Shown here: one piece after another, positions 10,449 to 23,145 of the stretch
Numbering within the stretch: position 1 is the stretch's first letter
How the letters are laid out: every line of letters starts with the position of its first letter
Assembly: GCF_000219625.1 (NCBI RefSeq)
Contig: NC_018209.1
Span: 1,178,001-1,242,000, forward strand
Length of the DNA: 64,000 nucleotides
Origin: Zymoseptoria tritici IPO323
Taxonomy: Eukaryota > Ascomycota > Dothideomycetes > Mycosphaerellales > Mycosphaerellaceae
Direction of reading: 5' to 3'
Position numbers and translations under genes: made by a program
Notes under the pieces: generated by a model
Told to the model about the DNA's origin: nothing
Seen by the model: only the letters and a program-made list of their open reading frames with translations
Databases searched by the model: none

Positions 10449-12837
10449 CTAAGCAAGGTAGCCGAGATCGCCACCGTCCAGACGCTCCAGGTACTCCTTC
10501 TCGAGCAGGATGTCGATGCACTTCTTGATGTCGGAGACCTTGGGCGAGAAGCGGTTTTTGATCTGGGCGATGGTCTCGGACACCAGCTCGTTGTGTTTCA
10601 TGATCTTGCGAGACTTCATGATGCGGACGATGGCGGACTAGGAAATGATTGTTAGCAAGGGAAACACGTCTAAACAGGATGAAAGGACAAAGACTTACCT
10701 GCATGAGCATCTTGCGGTCCTCCTCGATCGTCTTGTGGGTATCCTCAGCCTCCTGCTTCTGCTCAGCCTTGATCATGACGTTGAGGTTGACCTTGATCTT
10801 CTTATGCTTGAAAGCATGGTTGAGAGTGAAGGTAGCGCCGCTCGAATAAGGCGCATTGTCTGGCTTGGCAATCAGGAGCTTCGCCTTGAGCATGATGCCG
10901 ATGGACGGGTCGAGAGTCTCCTTGACCAGCGAGGTCGCTTCAGCGATGTCGTCGTATGCCACAGTATCGGAGTCGTTGAACAAGAGGAGGATAGCCATCT
11001 GGTACGTGGAGACCTGAAGCGTGTAGGGGACCTTGTTCAGCTTGACAAAGTTGGCGCGCATCTCGCCCTTGCAGAGATGCCACAACCATGTCAGTTTGCG
11101 ACCACCGTGCTTGCTTTGGTAGAAATTCGTGAAGCGCTCGTAGGTCTTGTTGATGACGGCAGGAGGCGCGAAGGGGGTGACAGGCGGCTGAAGAGGCCAG
11201 AACCCGGTTCCGAGAATCTGGTAGTTGGCGTCGACCTCCTCCTTTGGGTCCCTCTCACCAGCACTCGCATTCCGCCATACCTCGAATGCGTCGTTGAGAT
11301 CTCTAGATGTCTGCATATCCTGGAACATGCGCTGTAACTTGTTGGTGTATTCGAATCCAGAAGCATCCTTGAGCTTGGCGATCATCGAAGTCTCAGCGTC
11401 GGGAGAGGCAGAGGTGGTGTTGACCAGGCGCTTTGCAAGGTGGCGGGAGTAGAACTTCTGGAAGACGTCCTTGTCTTCAACGTACTTGAAGATGGTCATC
11501 ACCTGGTCGAGCGTCTTCTCCATGTCGTCCTCCTCGGTGGCCTTCGTCGAGCGCTTGAGAACATTGTCGGCGTGCTTGGCGAGGACTTCAGGCGACCGGT
11601 TGGGATTCTTCGCGCAGACCTTGTTGCGGTTGACATATTCGCGGCAAGCATTGTCGAGCGAGCGCACAAATTCCGACTCGCCGTTGAATGCGTTCTGCAC
11701 CAGAGCGGCGTACTGCGTGTGCACTTCGAGCAGCGCGTCGATGTAGGCCTTTGGATCCAGGCCGTCCTTTGCATCGTCAATCTTCTCCACCGCGAGGAGA
11801 CCAGCTTGACGAACGTGGCTCTCGAATCGAGTGCGCAGAGGATCGAGGCCCTCGGGAATCCTAGCCAGCAGCTTGTACATGCGCGCCATATCAGCTTCAC
11901 GATCGTTGTCGAGCAAGACCTGGAACTCGTCTCGCAGAGTGACAGCATGCTTCGCGATCAGAGCTTGCTCGCAGCACTTCATCAGCGGAGTCAGAATCTC
12001 AGGCAGCAGGTAGAGTGGCACCCGCTCCTTCTCCTCGTCCAGCCTACGCTCCGCCTTCTTCATGTAGTCCACCACCGAATTCTCCGCGAGGAACTGCGAC
12101 GACTCTTTCTCGTAGTACGCCGATGTCGCCTCGAGGTACGGCTTCTCAAAGTACTGGCGGTAGACGTCGAGTGTAGTCTTGGTGCTGTCCGACTCGTCGA
12201 TGCCGAGTGAGACAAAAGACTGAACCACATCCTTGATCTTTGACTGCTCGATAGTCTCACCATTGCGCTGCTTCTCCACCAAACGCAGGACAGCGTCCAT
12301 GACCGCATTTTGTGTTGATCCGAACATGTCCTCCTTCCACCGCACCAAATGCAGAGTGTAGATGTCGTACACGTCCTTTTTACCCTCATCCATCTCACGC
12401 TTCACCCAGTGACGGTTCAGATACCGGAACAGATGGTTGTTGTACATGCCGGCTTGTGTGTATCGCTTCCACTCCTTGATGTAGAATGTGAGGAGTGCTT
12501 CATCAGCGTGCAGGACCATCTCGGCGTGGACGCCTGCGAGGTGGCGCTTGAGGTAATCGTTGAGGCGATGGTAGAGGTCTTCTCCGAGGAGGTGCGCGCC
12601 GCGGTGGTTCGAGTTGAGGTGGCTGTTCGCTGAGCCGGCGGCTTTTTGTGCTGTGCAGAAGTTGTGGATGGAGGTGTAGAGGGACATGTATGTCCGGAGG
12701 TCGACGCCATCACTCAGGCTGTACATGATCTGTTCCACACCCCACTGCAAATAGTTCCATGTGCCGACAACATCGTCCTTGGATGTGGGCATAGGCGGAG
12801 GTGGCTGCTTGGCCGAGTTGGCGCCTGCTTGTGACAT
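10449..12837 (-). CDS. CUL1: Cullin-1, SCF ubiquitin ligase scaffold
   Basis: Two exons, 10699-12837 and 10449-10637, with a 61-nt intron, encode 775 residues, the usual cullin-1 size. The N-terminal region (from about residue 30, [16 protein letters not shown]) matches the CUL1 type that binds Skp1/F-box adaptors rather than the CUL3 type. The central cullin homology region is followed by the C-terminal winged-helix domain in the last exon, which contains IVRIMKSRK. Its lysine 721 is the expected Nedd8 attachment site, and the protein ends in the typical YLA. It scaffolds Rbx1/E2 and Skp1-F-box modules for substrate ubiquitination in nucleus and cytosol. The start was set at the methionine of [10 protein letters not shown]. 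The same frame is open upstream to about 13095, but that stretch is low-complexity Pro/His/Ser and is probably 5' leader. Confidence 0.95.
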
Positions 12838-13436
12838 GCTGGGCAATGTCGCGCAGTGCTGTCGTGGTGAGGGATCGTTCGGTGGTGGCTGGGTCGGTGG
12901 GTGGTAGGTAGGTTGGTGGAGGTGGTGGGGTTGATGGCGAGGAGGATGTGAGAAAGAGGAAGAAGAGCTGGTCTGCCGAAAGATGCGCTCTACTGCAGAA
13001 GACAACGGGCTCGTCCGCTGCAGGTAACTTCGCGCAAGTGAATGGTTGTATGCCCTCCAGCAGCGCGGTGGTGGAAGAATGGACCAGGAATTCACGTGTC
13101 GTTTTCGATGGCGAAATTCTTTGTCGAGAATGAGGTGACGCAGACGCTGGTGACGAGCAGAGTGGACAGGCTCCGAGGGCAGTCACGTTGTTGAGTTGGA
13201 GAGCGGAGTCACTCTGCGAGGTGAATGAGGTCGAAGGTGGAAGATGGATCGAAGGCACGTCACACTGAGTTGTGGAGAATTCAGGCACCCACGCAAGGCA
13301 GCAATCACGAAAAGTGCCTTATGCGCAGTTGAACAAAGGAAGCAGAGATTGAACGCATGAGCATGAGCTGAGGTTCTTCATTGTTTGTACATCTGTATGT
13401 TGTTACATCTATACCACTGATACACTGCATGCACCT
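12838..13436. promoter_or_regulatory. CUL1 upstream region and MIA40 3' flank
   Basis: About 600 bp between two minus-strand genes. The part next to CUL1 (about 12840-12960) is strongly pyrimidine-rich on the minus strand (CCACC and TACC runs), as is common in fungal leaders and promoters. No defined binding site is claimed. Confidence 0.45.
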
Positions 13437-14344
13437 CTAATCCGCAGACTTGCTTTCACGACCATCTTGCCATGGCTTCGACACTTCATTCTTCGCCTTC
13501 TCCGCGAGCGCTCCAGCATCCGCTTTCACGGCCTGAGCTACAGGCACTTCCTCCTCTGAACTTCTCTGCGACGGCAGAGCTGACTGCGCATCACCCTCGT
13601 CAGAGCCCTGGAGCGCAGCTTGTGCCCGATCCTCCTCAGCCTGAACCTCTGCGACCTCGTCATCGTCCAACTCTGAACCATAGATCTCCGGGTGTTCGCG
13701 GAAGCAGTTCTGCATCGTCTTGAAATGCTCAATGCACTCCACACCCTTCGGCTCCTCCTTCGAGTAAACGAAGCAGCTGAATGCTGCTCGGAACTGCTCT
13801 CCACAAGGTCCATGCGCCATGCCGCCTAGACACGGGCAGTCCCAGTTGATCTCTCCCGTCTCCTCGTTGAAAGCTCCTTGTTGCTCTGCTTCCTCTTCCA
13901 ATGCCTCTGGTCCTCCCTCAGCTCCTCCCACTGCAACTTGCTCGCCATCATCTGCTGCAGCCACCGTCGATGACTCCTCCTTCTGGTCGTAAAGTGGTAG
14001 ATTTGATGTCCGTGCCTGTGCTCGTCGTTGTGCGGATATCGCCTCGATGGTGGAGGACGATTCGGATTCGTGTGCCGTTTCTAGAGGTGCTCGAAGTGTG
14101 CCTGTTTGCCATCAGTATGGATATCTTTCGCTTAATGGGTACATGAGCGCGTACGTTCTGGCTCTTCAGCAAATACTGTAGCCGTGTTGTAGTAGTATAC
14201 GATCGCGCCGGCGGCCGTCCATCTCAATGCTGTGCCTTTCCATGATCCTGATCGTCGTGTGGCGGTACTCGCGAATCGTTTTCCTAGCGGTGCTTTTGGC
14301 GTTAATCGCACAGCACTAGCTGCTCGGAACGCTGGACGAAACAT
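13437..14344 (-). CDS. MIA40: Mitochondrial intermembrane space oxidoreductase Mia40
   Basis: Exons 14155-14344 and 13437-14101, joined across a 53-nt intron within an Arg codon, encode 284 residues. Residues 1-35 form a basic Ser/Ala/Arg-rich mitochondrial presequence. A hydrophobic segment at about 42-58 would anchor the protein in the inner membrane. The C-terminal domain has the redox-active CPC at 152-154 and twin CX9C motifs (C163/C173 and C186/C196), the full set that defines Mia40. It oxidises small cysteine-motif proteins during import, and is itself reoxidised by Erv1. A long acidic, Ala/Glu/Ser-rich tail follows from about residue 207, as in other filamentous fungi. The gene diverges from the thiamine pyrophosphokinase gene with only 200 bp between the starts. 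Confidence 0.95.
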
Positions 14345-14544
14345 CTTCTCGGACGGATGAAAGAGAGATGTGGATGTAGGAGGGTAGACGTGGAAGAGGC
14401 AAGTTCGTCTTCATGTCGAAGATCGCATCGAAAGTTTAGTAATCGTCCAAGCGGAGTGGAGTCCGCTTCAATACCAGCGTCATGGCGCGAATCCAAGCTT
14501 CCATCTCCTTCTGACCCTAGGACATCCTTAAAAATATACGATAG
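14345..14544. promoter_or_regulatory. Compact bidirectional promoter, MIA40/THI80
   Basis: Only 200 bp separate the two divergent start codons, so both promoters must share it. No recognisable thiamine riboswitch or other named element was seen. Confidence 0.6.
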
Positions 14545-15357
14545 ATGGCCCTAGTCGATGGCGCAAATGGGACGGTGACGGAACTGCGACCGTCGCATTA
14601 CCTCGGGCGTCATAGGCAAGAGCCACTGAGCGACGATGCTCCAGCGTTGATCGTGTTGAATACTCCCTTGGATGATCTGGACTACTTCAGACGATTGAAG
14701 TCGCATGCAAAATTTACCCTCTGCGCAGATGGCGGCGCGAACCGCTTGCACGATCTATGTATCGAACAGAGTCCTGGCAACAGTTGGCGAAAAGCATTGA
14801 GTGCGGATCTGCCAGATCTTATCCACGGAGATTTGGACTCGCTACGGGACGATGTGCGGGCACATTACGCTGAGCTAGGAGTCAAAATCACCCAGGATCC
14901 GGATCAGTACTCCACCGACTTTGGAAAAGCTATCAAGCAGGTCGTTGAACACTTGCCCTCAGCACGTGAAGTCTTGGTCTTGGGCAGTGTTGGTGGCCGT
15001 GTTGACCAGGGCATCGGCTTACTGCACGAACTGTACCGCGAGCAGAAGGTCGACCATTCAAGACTGCGCTTCTGGTTCTTCTCCGAGTCAAGCATCACCT
15101 TCCTGCTATGGCCAGGGACCACCAAGATAGAAACGCCGTTGAAGGAGGGCTTGATCACGCCCAATGTCGGGATCCTCCCTCTGTATGGCAAAGCGGTGAT
15201 TACCACGCAAGGCTTGGAGTGGGATGTCGAGGACTGGCCGACCGAGATGGGAGGACAGATGAGCGCTTCGAATCATATCGTGCAGGACCACATCTCGATA
15301 AAGACAGATGTTCATGTGCTGTTCACGGTTGAGAGGAAGAGCTCGGGATGGCGGTGA
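14545..15357 (+). CDS. THI80: Thiamine pyrophosphokinase
   Basis: A single intronless exon of 270 residues. It transfers pyrophosphate from ATP to thiamine to make thiamine pyrophosphate, in the cytosol. Family blocks are visible: ADGGANRLHD at 61-70, the HGDLDSLR loop at about 94-101 and DQYSTDFGKA at about 120-129, which form the ATP/Mg and thiamine-binding site of known TPKs. GSVGGRVDQ further on is also conserved. The C-terminal TPK B1-binding domain ends near the stop (SNHIVQD). Length agrees with the family (about 250-320). The chosen ATG is the first in frame. It shares a short divergent promoter with MIA40. Confidence 0.93.
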   Translation: MALVDGANGTVTELRPSHYLGRHRQEPLSDDAPALIVLNTPLDDLDYFRRLKSHAKFTLCADGGANRLHDLCIEQSPGNSWRKALSADLPDLIHGDLDSLRDDVRAHYAELGVKITQDPDQYSTDFGKAIKQVVEHLPSAREVLVLGSVGGRVDQGIGLLHELYREQKVDHSRLRFWFFSESSITFLLWPGTTKIETPLKEGLITPNVGILPLYGKAVITTQGLEWDVEDWPTEMGGQMSASNHIVQDHISIKTDVHVLFTVERKSSGWR

Positions 15358-16573
15358 GGTGGTGCGATTGAGGTGTTGAAAGCTTCCATTGCTGTCTTGA
15401 TGGTTATTCATCATGTGCGTCACGACGAAATGCTGTGCAGAGTCAAGTCGGCAATGCTCACAGCAATTTATGCCTCCTACCTTGGTCACTGCGGTGCTTA
15501 CCAGCATGATTGTCGCCGACTGGTGCTGCTAGACATTGTACACGCGTTCTTACACAAGCTGAGCCGGCCTTTCGGATGTGGCTATAAGAATGCAAATACT
15601 CATCGAGATCGATCCGAGAACCAAGGTGGGCCCGTGGGGTTCCTGCAGGTGTCCCGTATGACAGCCTGCTGCCTGCACGTGCCCGTTGCGCACATGGAGA
15701 CGGAGACATTGGCTTCTAGAAGATTTTCATCGCAGCAACCTGGTGTCCAGCTCAAGACTGAAAAATGTCTTCTAACACCTTTGCGTCGCCTCCAGATTGA
15801 TCAACGTATATCGCCACATCCTGTGTACTGCTATTGTGCTGTCATTCCCTAATGGTTGCACCTTGCTGGATGCCTGTCTTAGCAAACAATCGAATTGGAT
15901 GAAAGAGCGGTGATGCAAAGGGCATGCAATGATGATTGGCGTATCGATCGGAGCTGTGGCAACTCCCCCTCCAACATGGCGATGTCGTCAGCTTGTGACA
16001 ATGAATGTGAAGAGTGAAGGTGAAGTGAGGTCAAACGCAGCATGTTCTGGCGGGATCGGCAGGAGCAGCCCTTCCTGGACAAGCTTGAAGTACTTCGTAC
16101 CTGCCCGTGCTGCTTCTCCTGCTACTGCTTCCATCTTTCCACCGCAACTCCGAACACATCGACGAGCAATCACAAATACAGATCAACTCGCACACGATTG
16201 CCTTGCGAATCTATCATATTGCACCTCAAATTTCCGCTGCGTTTCTGCTGCATTCACGCCTGCAAGCCATCGCCCTCCGTCATTGCGTCCCCCACTTTTG
16301 AAAGAATTCAAAATGTCGACAATGGGATAGAAAAGTATTTCACCTGCGAGCGAAACTTACCGGCGCATTGCACTGTCAGTGCTCCATTGGGTGTCGCCTT
16401 ACGACGTCGTGGGCTTTCACCGCTGCAAACGCTGACAGACCTTCCCGTCCACAGACCTTCCTTTACATACTTCACTGCACTTGTGCATAGCATTCCGACT
16501 CCCGTCCACCAACAACACATCCTCCATTCGAATCGACCGAATCTCTCTGCTAACGTCCGCATCACGACCCAGC
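15358..16573. other. Intergenic region before KAP104
   Basis: About 1.2 kb. The last 500 bp, from about 16080, are rich in CA/CT and probably form the promoter and 5' leader of KAP104. Open frames such as 15373-15852 (plus) have no recognisable domain and I do not call them. No RNA gene was seen. Confidence 0.5.
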
Positions 16574-19437
16574 ATGGCGTGGCAGCCACAACCAGCGCAG
16601 CTGCACCAGCTGGCACAGTTCCTACGAGACTCGCTCAGCGGCCATGATGTCGCGGCTCAGCGGAATGCGGATCAGGTTTGTGTCCACACTCACACCGTTG
16701 CGGAGCTATTGATTGACAACATGTCTAGATGCTTCGTCAAACCAAGGACTCTCCCGACATCAACAACTACCTCACATACCTCTGCATCACACCCATATCG
16801 AATACCGGCTTGACGCCGCAACACTACCTCGCAGCACGGAGTGCTGCAGCTATCATGCTGAAAAACAATGTCAAGACGTCGTACAAACAGATTCCAGCAC
16901 CGAGCCAGCAGTATGTCAAATCGCAAGTACTACAAGGGCTGCAAGATGGGAACACACAGATTCGCAACTATGTCGGAAACGTCATAACGGAGGTGGTGCG
17001 ACAGGGTGGTATTACCGGCTGGCCACAGGTCCTTCCAGACTTGGCCAGTATGGTTGCGGATGAGAGTCGTGGCGATGCTCAAGAGGGTGCCATGGGTGCA
17101 TTGTTCAAGATTTGCGAAGATAACCGGAAAGCTCTGGACCAGGAGTACCAAACGCAACGACCACTTGCATTCCTCCTGCCAAAGCTCGTTGAGTTCACAC
17201 GGAGCAGTAATCCCAAAATCCGATCAAAGGCTCTGGCCGCAATCAACGTCTTCATCACACAGCCCATTGCACTGACCATTCGCGAGCACATCAACGACAT
17301 CCTGCCCGAGATCGTACGACTATCAACAGACACCAACGATGATGTCCGCAGATTCGTTTGCCGAGCATTCGCATTACTGGCGAGCTCCATGCCGCAGATT
17401 CTAGTACCGCACGTGCAAGGGATCGTGGAGTACACATTGACCCAGCAGAAGGACGTCCACAACCAAGAGCTGGCGCTGGATGCTGCTGAATTCTTCTTCG
17501 AGGCAAGCAGTAATACTGCACTGCGAACAGCAATGGGTCCATACCTGCCACAGATCGTGCCTGTACTACTGGACTGCATGATCTACAGCGATGACGACCA
17601 ATTGCGACTTGAGGGTGACGATGAGGACGCTGATGTCGAGGATGATATTCAAGACATCAAGCCCACATTCGCTAAGGAGAAGACATCACATCGGGATGCA
17701 GTCGCTGGCACGGCTACGTCGAACGGCGTAAAGCCTGCGGTGAATGGCTACCAGTATGCAGACGACGACGATCTGAGTGACGGCGAGATCGACGAGGAAG
17801 ATCTTGACGACATCGATCCGGAAGAGGAGTGGAATCTACGAAAGTGCTCGGCCGCTGCTCTTGACAGTCTTGCAGGTCACTTTCATGGCGCAGTATTCAA
17901 AGAAGTCCTCCCCTGGTTGATGGAAAATCTGCAGCACAAGGACTGGCCGAACAGAGAAGCAGCTGTCCTTGCTCTTGGTGCAATTGGTCTTGGATGCATG
18001 GAAGACATCAAGCCACACCTCAAAGATCTCATCCCTTACATGCTGTCACTTCTTGGAGACGAGCAGCCAGTGGTGCGGCAAATCACCTGCTGGTCCCTCA
18101 GCCGATTCGCACAGTGGGCCGCACACGACGAAAACGCACCAAAGAATCAATTCTTCGAACCAATGATGGACGGTCTTCTCAAGCGAATGCTTGATAGCAA
18201 TAAAAAGGTCCAAGAGTCTGCGGCTTCTGCTTTTGCGGCGCTTGAGGAGAAGGCAAACGTGCAGCTGGCACCGTACTGCAACATCATCCTTCAGCAATTT
18301 GTCAGGTGCTTCAACAAGTACAAGGACAAGAATATGTACATCCTGTACGACTGCGTCCAGACTCTGGCCGAGCACGCATCACCAACTCTTGCGCAACACG
18401 AGAATGTCAACCTGCTCATGCCCGCTTTGATCGAGAGGTGGACGCTCGTACAGGACCAGTCGCGAGAGATGTTCCCTCTGCTGGAGTGTCTGTCATTCGT
18501 CTCCACTGCTTTGGGTCCGGAGTTTGCACCATATGCGCCGCCGTTGTTCATGCGCTGCATCAAACTCATCCAGCAGAACCTCGAAGACAGCATGACCGCA
18601 GAACAGTCGTACATGGATACACCTGATAAGGACTTCCTCGTCACCAGCCTGGACCTCCTGAGCAGTATCATTCAAGCTCTCAATGAATCGCAGAGCGTCG
18701 AACTTGCAAAGTCCGCACAGCCCAACATGTTCCAGCTGCTGGCATACTGCATGCGCGACAGCAACAACGACGTTCGACAGTCCGCATACGCACTGCTGGG
18801 CGATTGCGCCATCTACATCTTCTCCCAACTGCAGGCCTTCCTCCCTGACGTGATGGAGATCCTCATCGGACAACTTGACATCAATGAACCCACAGAGGAC
18901 CCCGAGACGGCTTTCCGAGTCATTAACAACGCCTGCTGGTCGTGCGGGGAGATTGCCATGAGGCACAAAGAAGGCATGGCGCCTTACGTGGACCGTGTCC
19001 TCGCAAAACTCGCCGTCATCATGTTCAGCACTGAAGTGCCAGAGTCTCTGAACGAGAATGCTGCCATCGCCCTCGGCCGCCTGGGTATCGGCTGCCACCA
19101 GCAACTCGCTCCCCACCTGGCCGACTTCGCCTCGGCCTTCCTCCAATCCATGCAAAAGGTCAGCTGGACCGATGAGAAAGGCCACGCCTACAAAGGCTTC
19201 GTCAACGTCGTCCTGGACAATCCTCAAGCGCTGGAACACAGCTTGCTCGTCTTCTTCTCGGAAATGGCTCAGGCTCCGGGTCTCTTCCTTACTAGCATGC
19301 AGGACGATGGTCCACTGAGCGGCTTCGAGCGGGTTCTGGCGCAGTACAAGCTGATGATTGGGGAGGGTTTCGATGGGTTCTTGCACAAACTTCCGCCGCC
19401 GCAGGAGCAGGCTCTGCGCCAGCTGTATACGTTCTAG
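16574..19437 (+). CDS. KAP104: Karyopherin beta-2 / transportin (Kap104)
   Basis: Exon 1 is 16574-16675 (34 codons), followed by a 53-nt intron (acceptor ATGTCTAG) and exon 2 at 16729-19437, for 936 residues. The whole protein is HEAT-repeat-like. Its opening (a WQP motif, then an importin-N-like block with PDINNYL and LKNNVKTSY) matches transportin rather than importin-beta1 or Kap123, and the length fits (yeast Kap104 is 918). An acidic loop with clusters at about 330-345 and 378-401 (DEEDLDDIDPEEEW) corresponds to the H8 loop through which RanGTP releases cargo. Known cargoes are PY-NLS proteins such as hnRNP-like RNA-binding proteins. The short first exon is required for the complete N-terminal helix pair and is supported by frame and splice sites. 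Confidence 0.92.
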
Positions 19438-20863
19438 GAGACGGATACACCGCTGGTGTGGGCTTGATTGAGATGATCTGCTCTTGCGGCGCGGTGGAGT
19501 TGTGGTCGAGATCAAGGCATACGTGCAATGGCCCTCATCGGCATCACCGCGAGTGCCAGTGCGGCACGATCGACAACGCAAGCATGACCAGTATTTCGCC
19601 ATCAAGCACAATCCGCGATGATCATGAAAACATTTTTTCCAAGCGATTTGCAGCGTTTAATGGTATATTTCTGGGGTTCGAGGCGAAGGTGTGGCAGCAT
19701 ATTGCGCACATCGGAGGAATACGGGAAAAGTGCTCATGGCAGGAAATCTGAAGTTTGCATTTCTAGGCGGAAAGGCGCCATGGACTGCATTGCCACGGTG
19801 GAGTGATTGTGGGACGAGTTTTCCCGCGATGCTGCGTTGTCGCGGCGGCTATCACGATGTCCCTGATAGCGAACCATGGACATGATACGAATGTATGAGG
19901 AAAACAAGGTCACCACATGAGACCATTGATAGTACTAGAGGCGATTTAGTGACCACGGTCGCAGAGACCGGCATCGAGAGACGGATGGAATTGCTCGCTG
20001 CAATCTGTAGATAGGATAGAATAGGTAGATAGTTATGTAGCCACGAGAGAGATGAGATGATCGACGACGTTGATGCGGTACTCTCTCAGGAATCCATCGT
20101 GAAGACATTCACATGGCGCCACGTTGACCGGCTTGCTCTTCTTGTCCGTAGAAGGAGTTGTTGTACGGCCACAACAAGGGTGATCCTTCACCCACGCGAT
20201 GGAAGCCAGCGCCAGTGTAGGTACACGGGGCGCCTCGTGGTTCGGGCATTGACGGGACAACGATAGATTCACAGCGGCGATGTGATCTTGTCTCTTTGCT
20301 TGACAGGAGAAGGGCACTCGGGGCTAGTCCAAGCCATATTGTACTGTTATCGTGGAATGATCTGGATTAATGTATATGCCCCCCTGGTTCATCTTGGAAG
20401 GAGGTCGCAAAGTACCGCCCGCCAATTAAGCCCGGGACGATCGGCTTTCTCTCTAGAAGAGTCCGAACAACCTGCGTCAGCCCAGCATCCGCGCCATCGC
20501 TGCCCGTGCCCGCTTTACGCAAGGCAAAGGCAAACACCCGCAACGTCCTGACTCCTTTGGTTCATGTTCCTGATTATCAACCTCGCTTTACACTCGCCAT
20601 TTCCGACATTTGACTGTCCGAGAAACCAATTATTCCCCTGTCACCGACCAGCGAGTCAGGCATCTGAGGAGTGCATAACCACCACTTCGGGAGCCTGAAT
20701 AGGCGGACGATACTGGATCTCGCAGTTGGACTGCATAACCGTCTTGCCACAGGACATACTCCGCATCCACCGCCGTGAGTGCGGATACCGACGACGCCAG
20801 CATACTTTCCCAGCATCCGCCGCGCATACACCCCTCCGACTGCACGCAGCCGGTGCTCTGCAG
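19438..20863. other. Intergenic region KAP104-SSH4
   Basis: About 1.4 kb between two plus-strand genes. No convincing coding sequence or RNA gene was seen. The frame of the next gene is open back to an ATG at 20726, so its 5' end could lie further upstream than annotated. Confidence 0.5.
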
Positions 20864-22578
20864 ATGGCGCAGTCCGCGCTGCTGCCGGTTGAGGATGTCT
20901 ACGCCCTCCCTTCGACATTCGCGACATCACACCACACATCACCGACATCCGCCTCAGATATAAGACCAGATGGGATACAATGGGCGGTTCCCGACAGTAG
21001 AAGGGTAGGAGGAGGAGAAGGAGGAGCAGGAGGGGAAGCATCACACAATCCCAGCACACGAACACCACAATGGTCACCACCAACATGGTCACGCTACCAA
21101 CGGCACACATCTACCATCGGACTAGGCTCCACGGGCAAGGGTATCCTCATAGGCATGCTTTCCGCATTTGGATCTGCGGCCCTCGTGGGGATCGTGATTA
21201 TGGCCGTATATTTCTTGAGATATACGAGTCGAGGCCGGATTCTGCTGGACCGGATGAGCCGGCCGGGAGAGTTTGATGATGAGCAGAGTTTCTTGAGGGA
21301 GGAAGAGGAGGCGATTGCGGAGATGGATGAGAGGACACGGGCGGATTATTTCAGGGCAAAGTGTAGGTGGAAATGCTGTCATATTGGGAATACAAGTCGT
21401 TGTGCTGACTTGTGATATCAGTGTTTGTACAGGTCAACCCTCCAGAGTCGGTCCAGACGGATATCTCGCTTTCGCAGTTCCTGGCTATACAGGAGAAGGG
21501 GGTATCCGCGTGGGAATTTGAGCCGGAGCTGGAGATTGCGAATTGCTTTGTCGAGGCGAGGACGGAGATTGAGTTCTTCGACTCTGAATGCAGTGTGCAG
21601 AGCAATCTGCCGATTCCCAAGCAAAATGAGGTGTACTATTGGGAAGCGAAGCTCTACGATAAACCGGAGTCGACACTCGTCAGCATCGGCTTGACAACGA
21701 AACCCTATCCCCTTTTCCGGCTCCCTGGCATGCACAAGTACTCCATCGCATACACTTCCAACGGCCACCGACGATTCAACCAGCCCTTTGCAGGAACAAG
21801 CTACGCGCCGCCATATGTTCAAGGTGACGTGATCGGAGTTGGATACAGACCACGAACCGGCACAATCTTCTTCACGCGGAACGGCAAGAAACTTGAGGAC
21901 GTGGCCCACGGGTTGAAACTGCATAATTTCTTCCCTACCGTTGGCGCCAATGGACCTGCGAACATCCACGTCAACTTCGGCCAGATGGGTTTCGTCTTTA
22001 TCGAAGCGAACGTCAAGAAGTGGGGTCTCGCACCCATGACGGGAAGCCTGGCGCCACCTCCGCCGTATGGAAGTGAGGCGGGAAGTATTCTGCTCGAAGG
22101 CGGGAGGGATGGCATTCGCGAGGGGATGGGTTGGCCAAGCAGCCATGGTCGGACGAACAGTGCTCAGATCAGGCTGCAAGGTCGGCCGGCGAGAAGTCCA
22201 GGACCCGAACGATCACCCACCGATATCTCCCTGGCGCAGTTCAACCTCATGGACCCATACGAGGAAGAACCTGCTGAAGATCGAGGCGAAGGATCGAGTG
22301 AAGCTGCGCGCGCCAGCATCGAGCATCCGCATTTCGACCCGGGTTTGCCACTAGAGCCGGCGGAGCACCCGCCTCCGGACTACGAGAGCGCGGACGAGGT
22401 TGACGACGACGATGACTCGGATACCACGGCGAGACCTGCTGGAACGGCGAATAGGGACGAGACGAGAAGGTTGCTGAATAAATCTCCGCCTATCCCTACG
22501 TATGAGGCTGCGGTTGGGGACGTGGCCGCTGGGAGGGGAAGGAGGTCGACGAGAACGAGTAGAGAGAGTGATGAATGA
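20864..22578 (+). CDS. SSH4: SSH4/EAR1-like SPRY protein, Rsp5 adaptor for vacuolar sorting
   Basis: Exons 20864-21362 and 21422-22578 (59-nt intron) encode 551 residues. A single transmembrane segment lies at about 93-118. It is followed by the block TDISLSQFLAIQEKGVSAWE typical of Ssh4/Ear1, then a SPRY domain at about 236-363. Two PPxY-type motifs, PPPPY near 377-381 and PPDY near 483, would bind WW domains of the Rsp5 HECT ligase. Yeast Ssh4 and Ear1 are endosomal/vacuolar membrane proteins that guide Rsp5 to cargo for multivesicular-body sorting; the same role is inferred here. The C-terminal third is acidic and low complexity. The start is uncertain: an in-frame ATG at 20726 would add 46 residues, but 20864 gives a short N-terminus like that of relatives. 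Confidence 0.88.
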
Positions 22579-23145
22579 TGGAGGTATATCTTTTTGATTG
22601 GTTAGCGACACTCGTTTGACACGACTTGACTATGACTTGGCGTTTTGGTATGTTGGGCATGAAAGGAGGACTACTGCGGCAGAATACAGGACGAGTGATG
22701 TTGAAGACGAAGAAGCAGAAGACGAAGGAGAAAGAGGTATACCCTGCGAAGGAGCTGCGCTGCTAGGAGAGGAGAAGCGTGGGGGGCGGCAGGACATGCC
22801 TCTGTTGTTGCAGCGACGTTAGCGGGCATGAGATGAGGTTGAATTATGAATAGCCACGACGAATGTTATGGACAAGTTGGACAGTCCGATTAGGTCTTCG
22901 TGTTCTCCATTTTCATGCGATTGTGCAGTTGTCCTGTGGTCATGTATTTTGTGCAGGGTTATGTAGTCCTCGCTAGTGCGGCGAATAAATGCATCGCCGC
23001 CACTCGCCGCAGGGAACTTTGGTTGGGGGCCAAACTGCCGTTCTGGAATCTTTGACATCTACGTAGCGCGGGCTTGACTTCGATTCTTTGGCAACGTGTT
23101 TCGACTCGACTTGAATTTCTTCTTCCTTCTTCACCAACCGCCATC
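22579..23145. other. Intergenic region SSH4-SPF1
   Basis: 567 bp with no recognisable gene. It must contain the SSH4 terminator and the SPF1 promoter and leader. The last 60 bp are TC-rich. Confidence 0.5.

Noticed and set aside
10449..12837. Cullin-3 identity, suggested by four BTB genes in the window
   Set aside because: The N-terminal [16 protein letters not shown] type and the overall sequence fit CUL1, which binds Skp1/F-box adaptors rather than BTB proteins.
15373..15852. 159-codon plus-strand frame between THI80 and KAP104
   Set aside because: No recognisable domain, poor composition and no splice context; kept as intergenic.
16574..19437. Kap123 / importin-4 identity for the karyopherin
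   Set aside because: The length of 936 residues, the N-terminal sequence and the single acidic H8-type loop fit Kap104/transportin better; Kap123 is about 1100 residues.
18493..19611. Long minus-strand open frame (372 codons) opposite KAP104
   Set aside because: It is antisense to a well-supported gene, has no domain, and is explained by codon composition of the sense strand.
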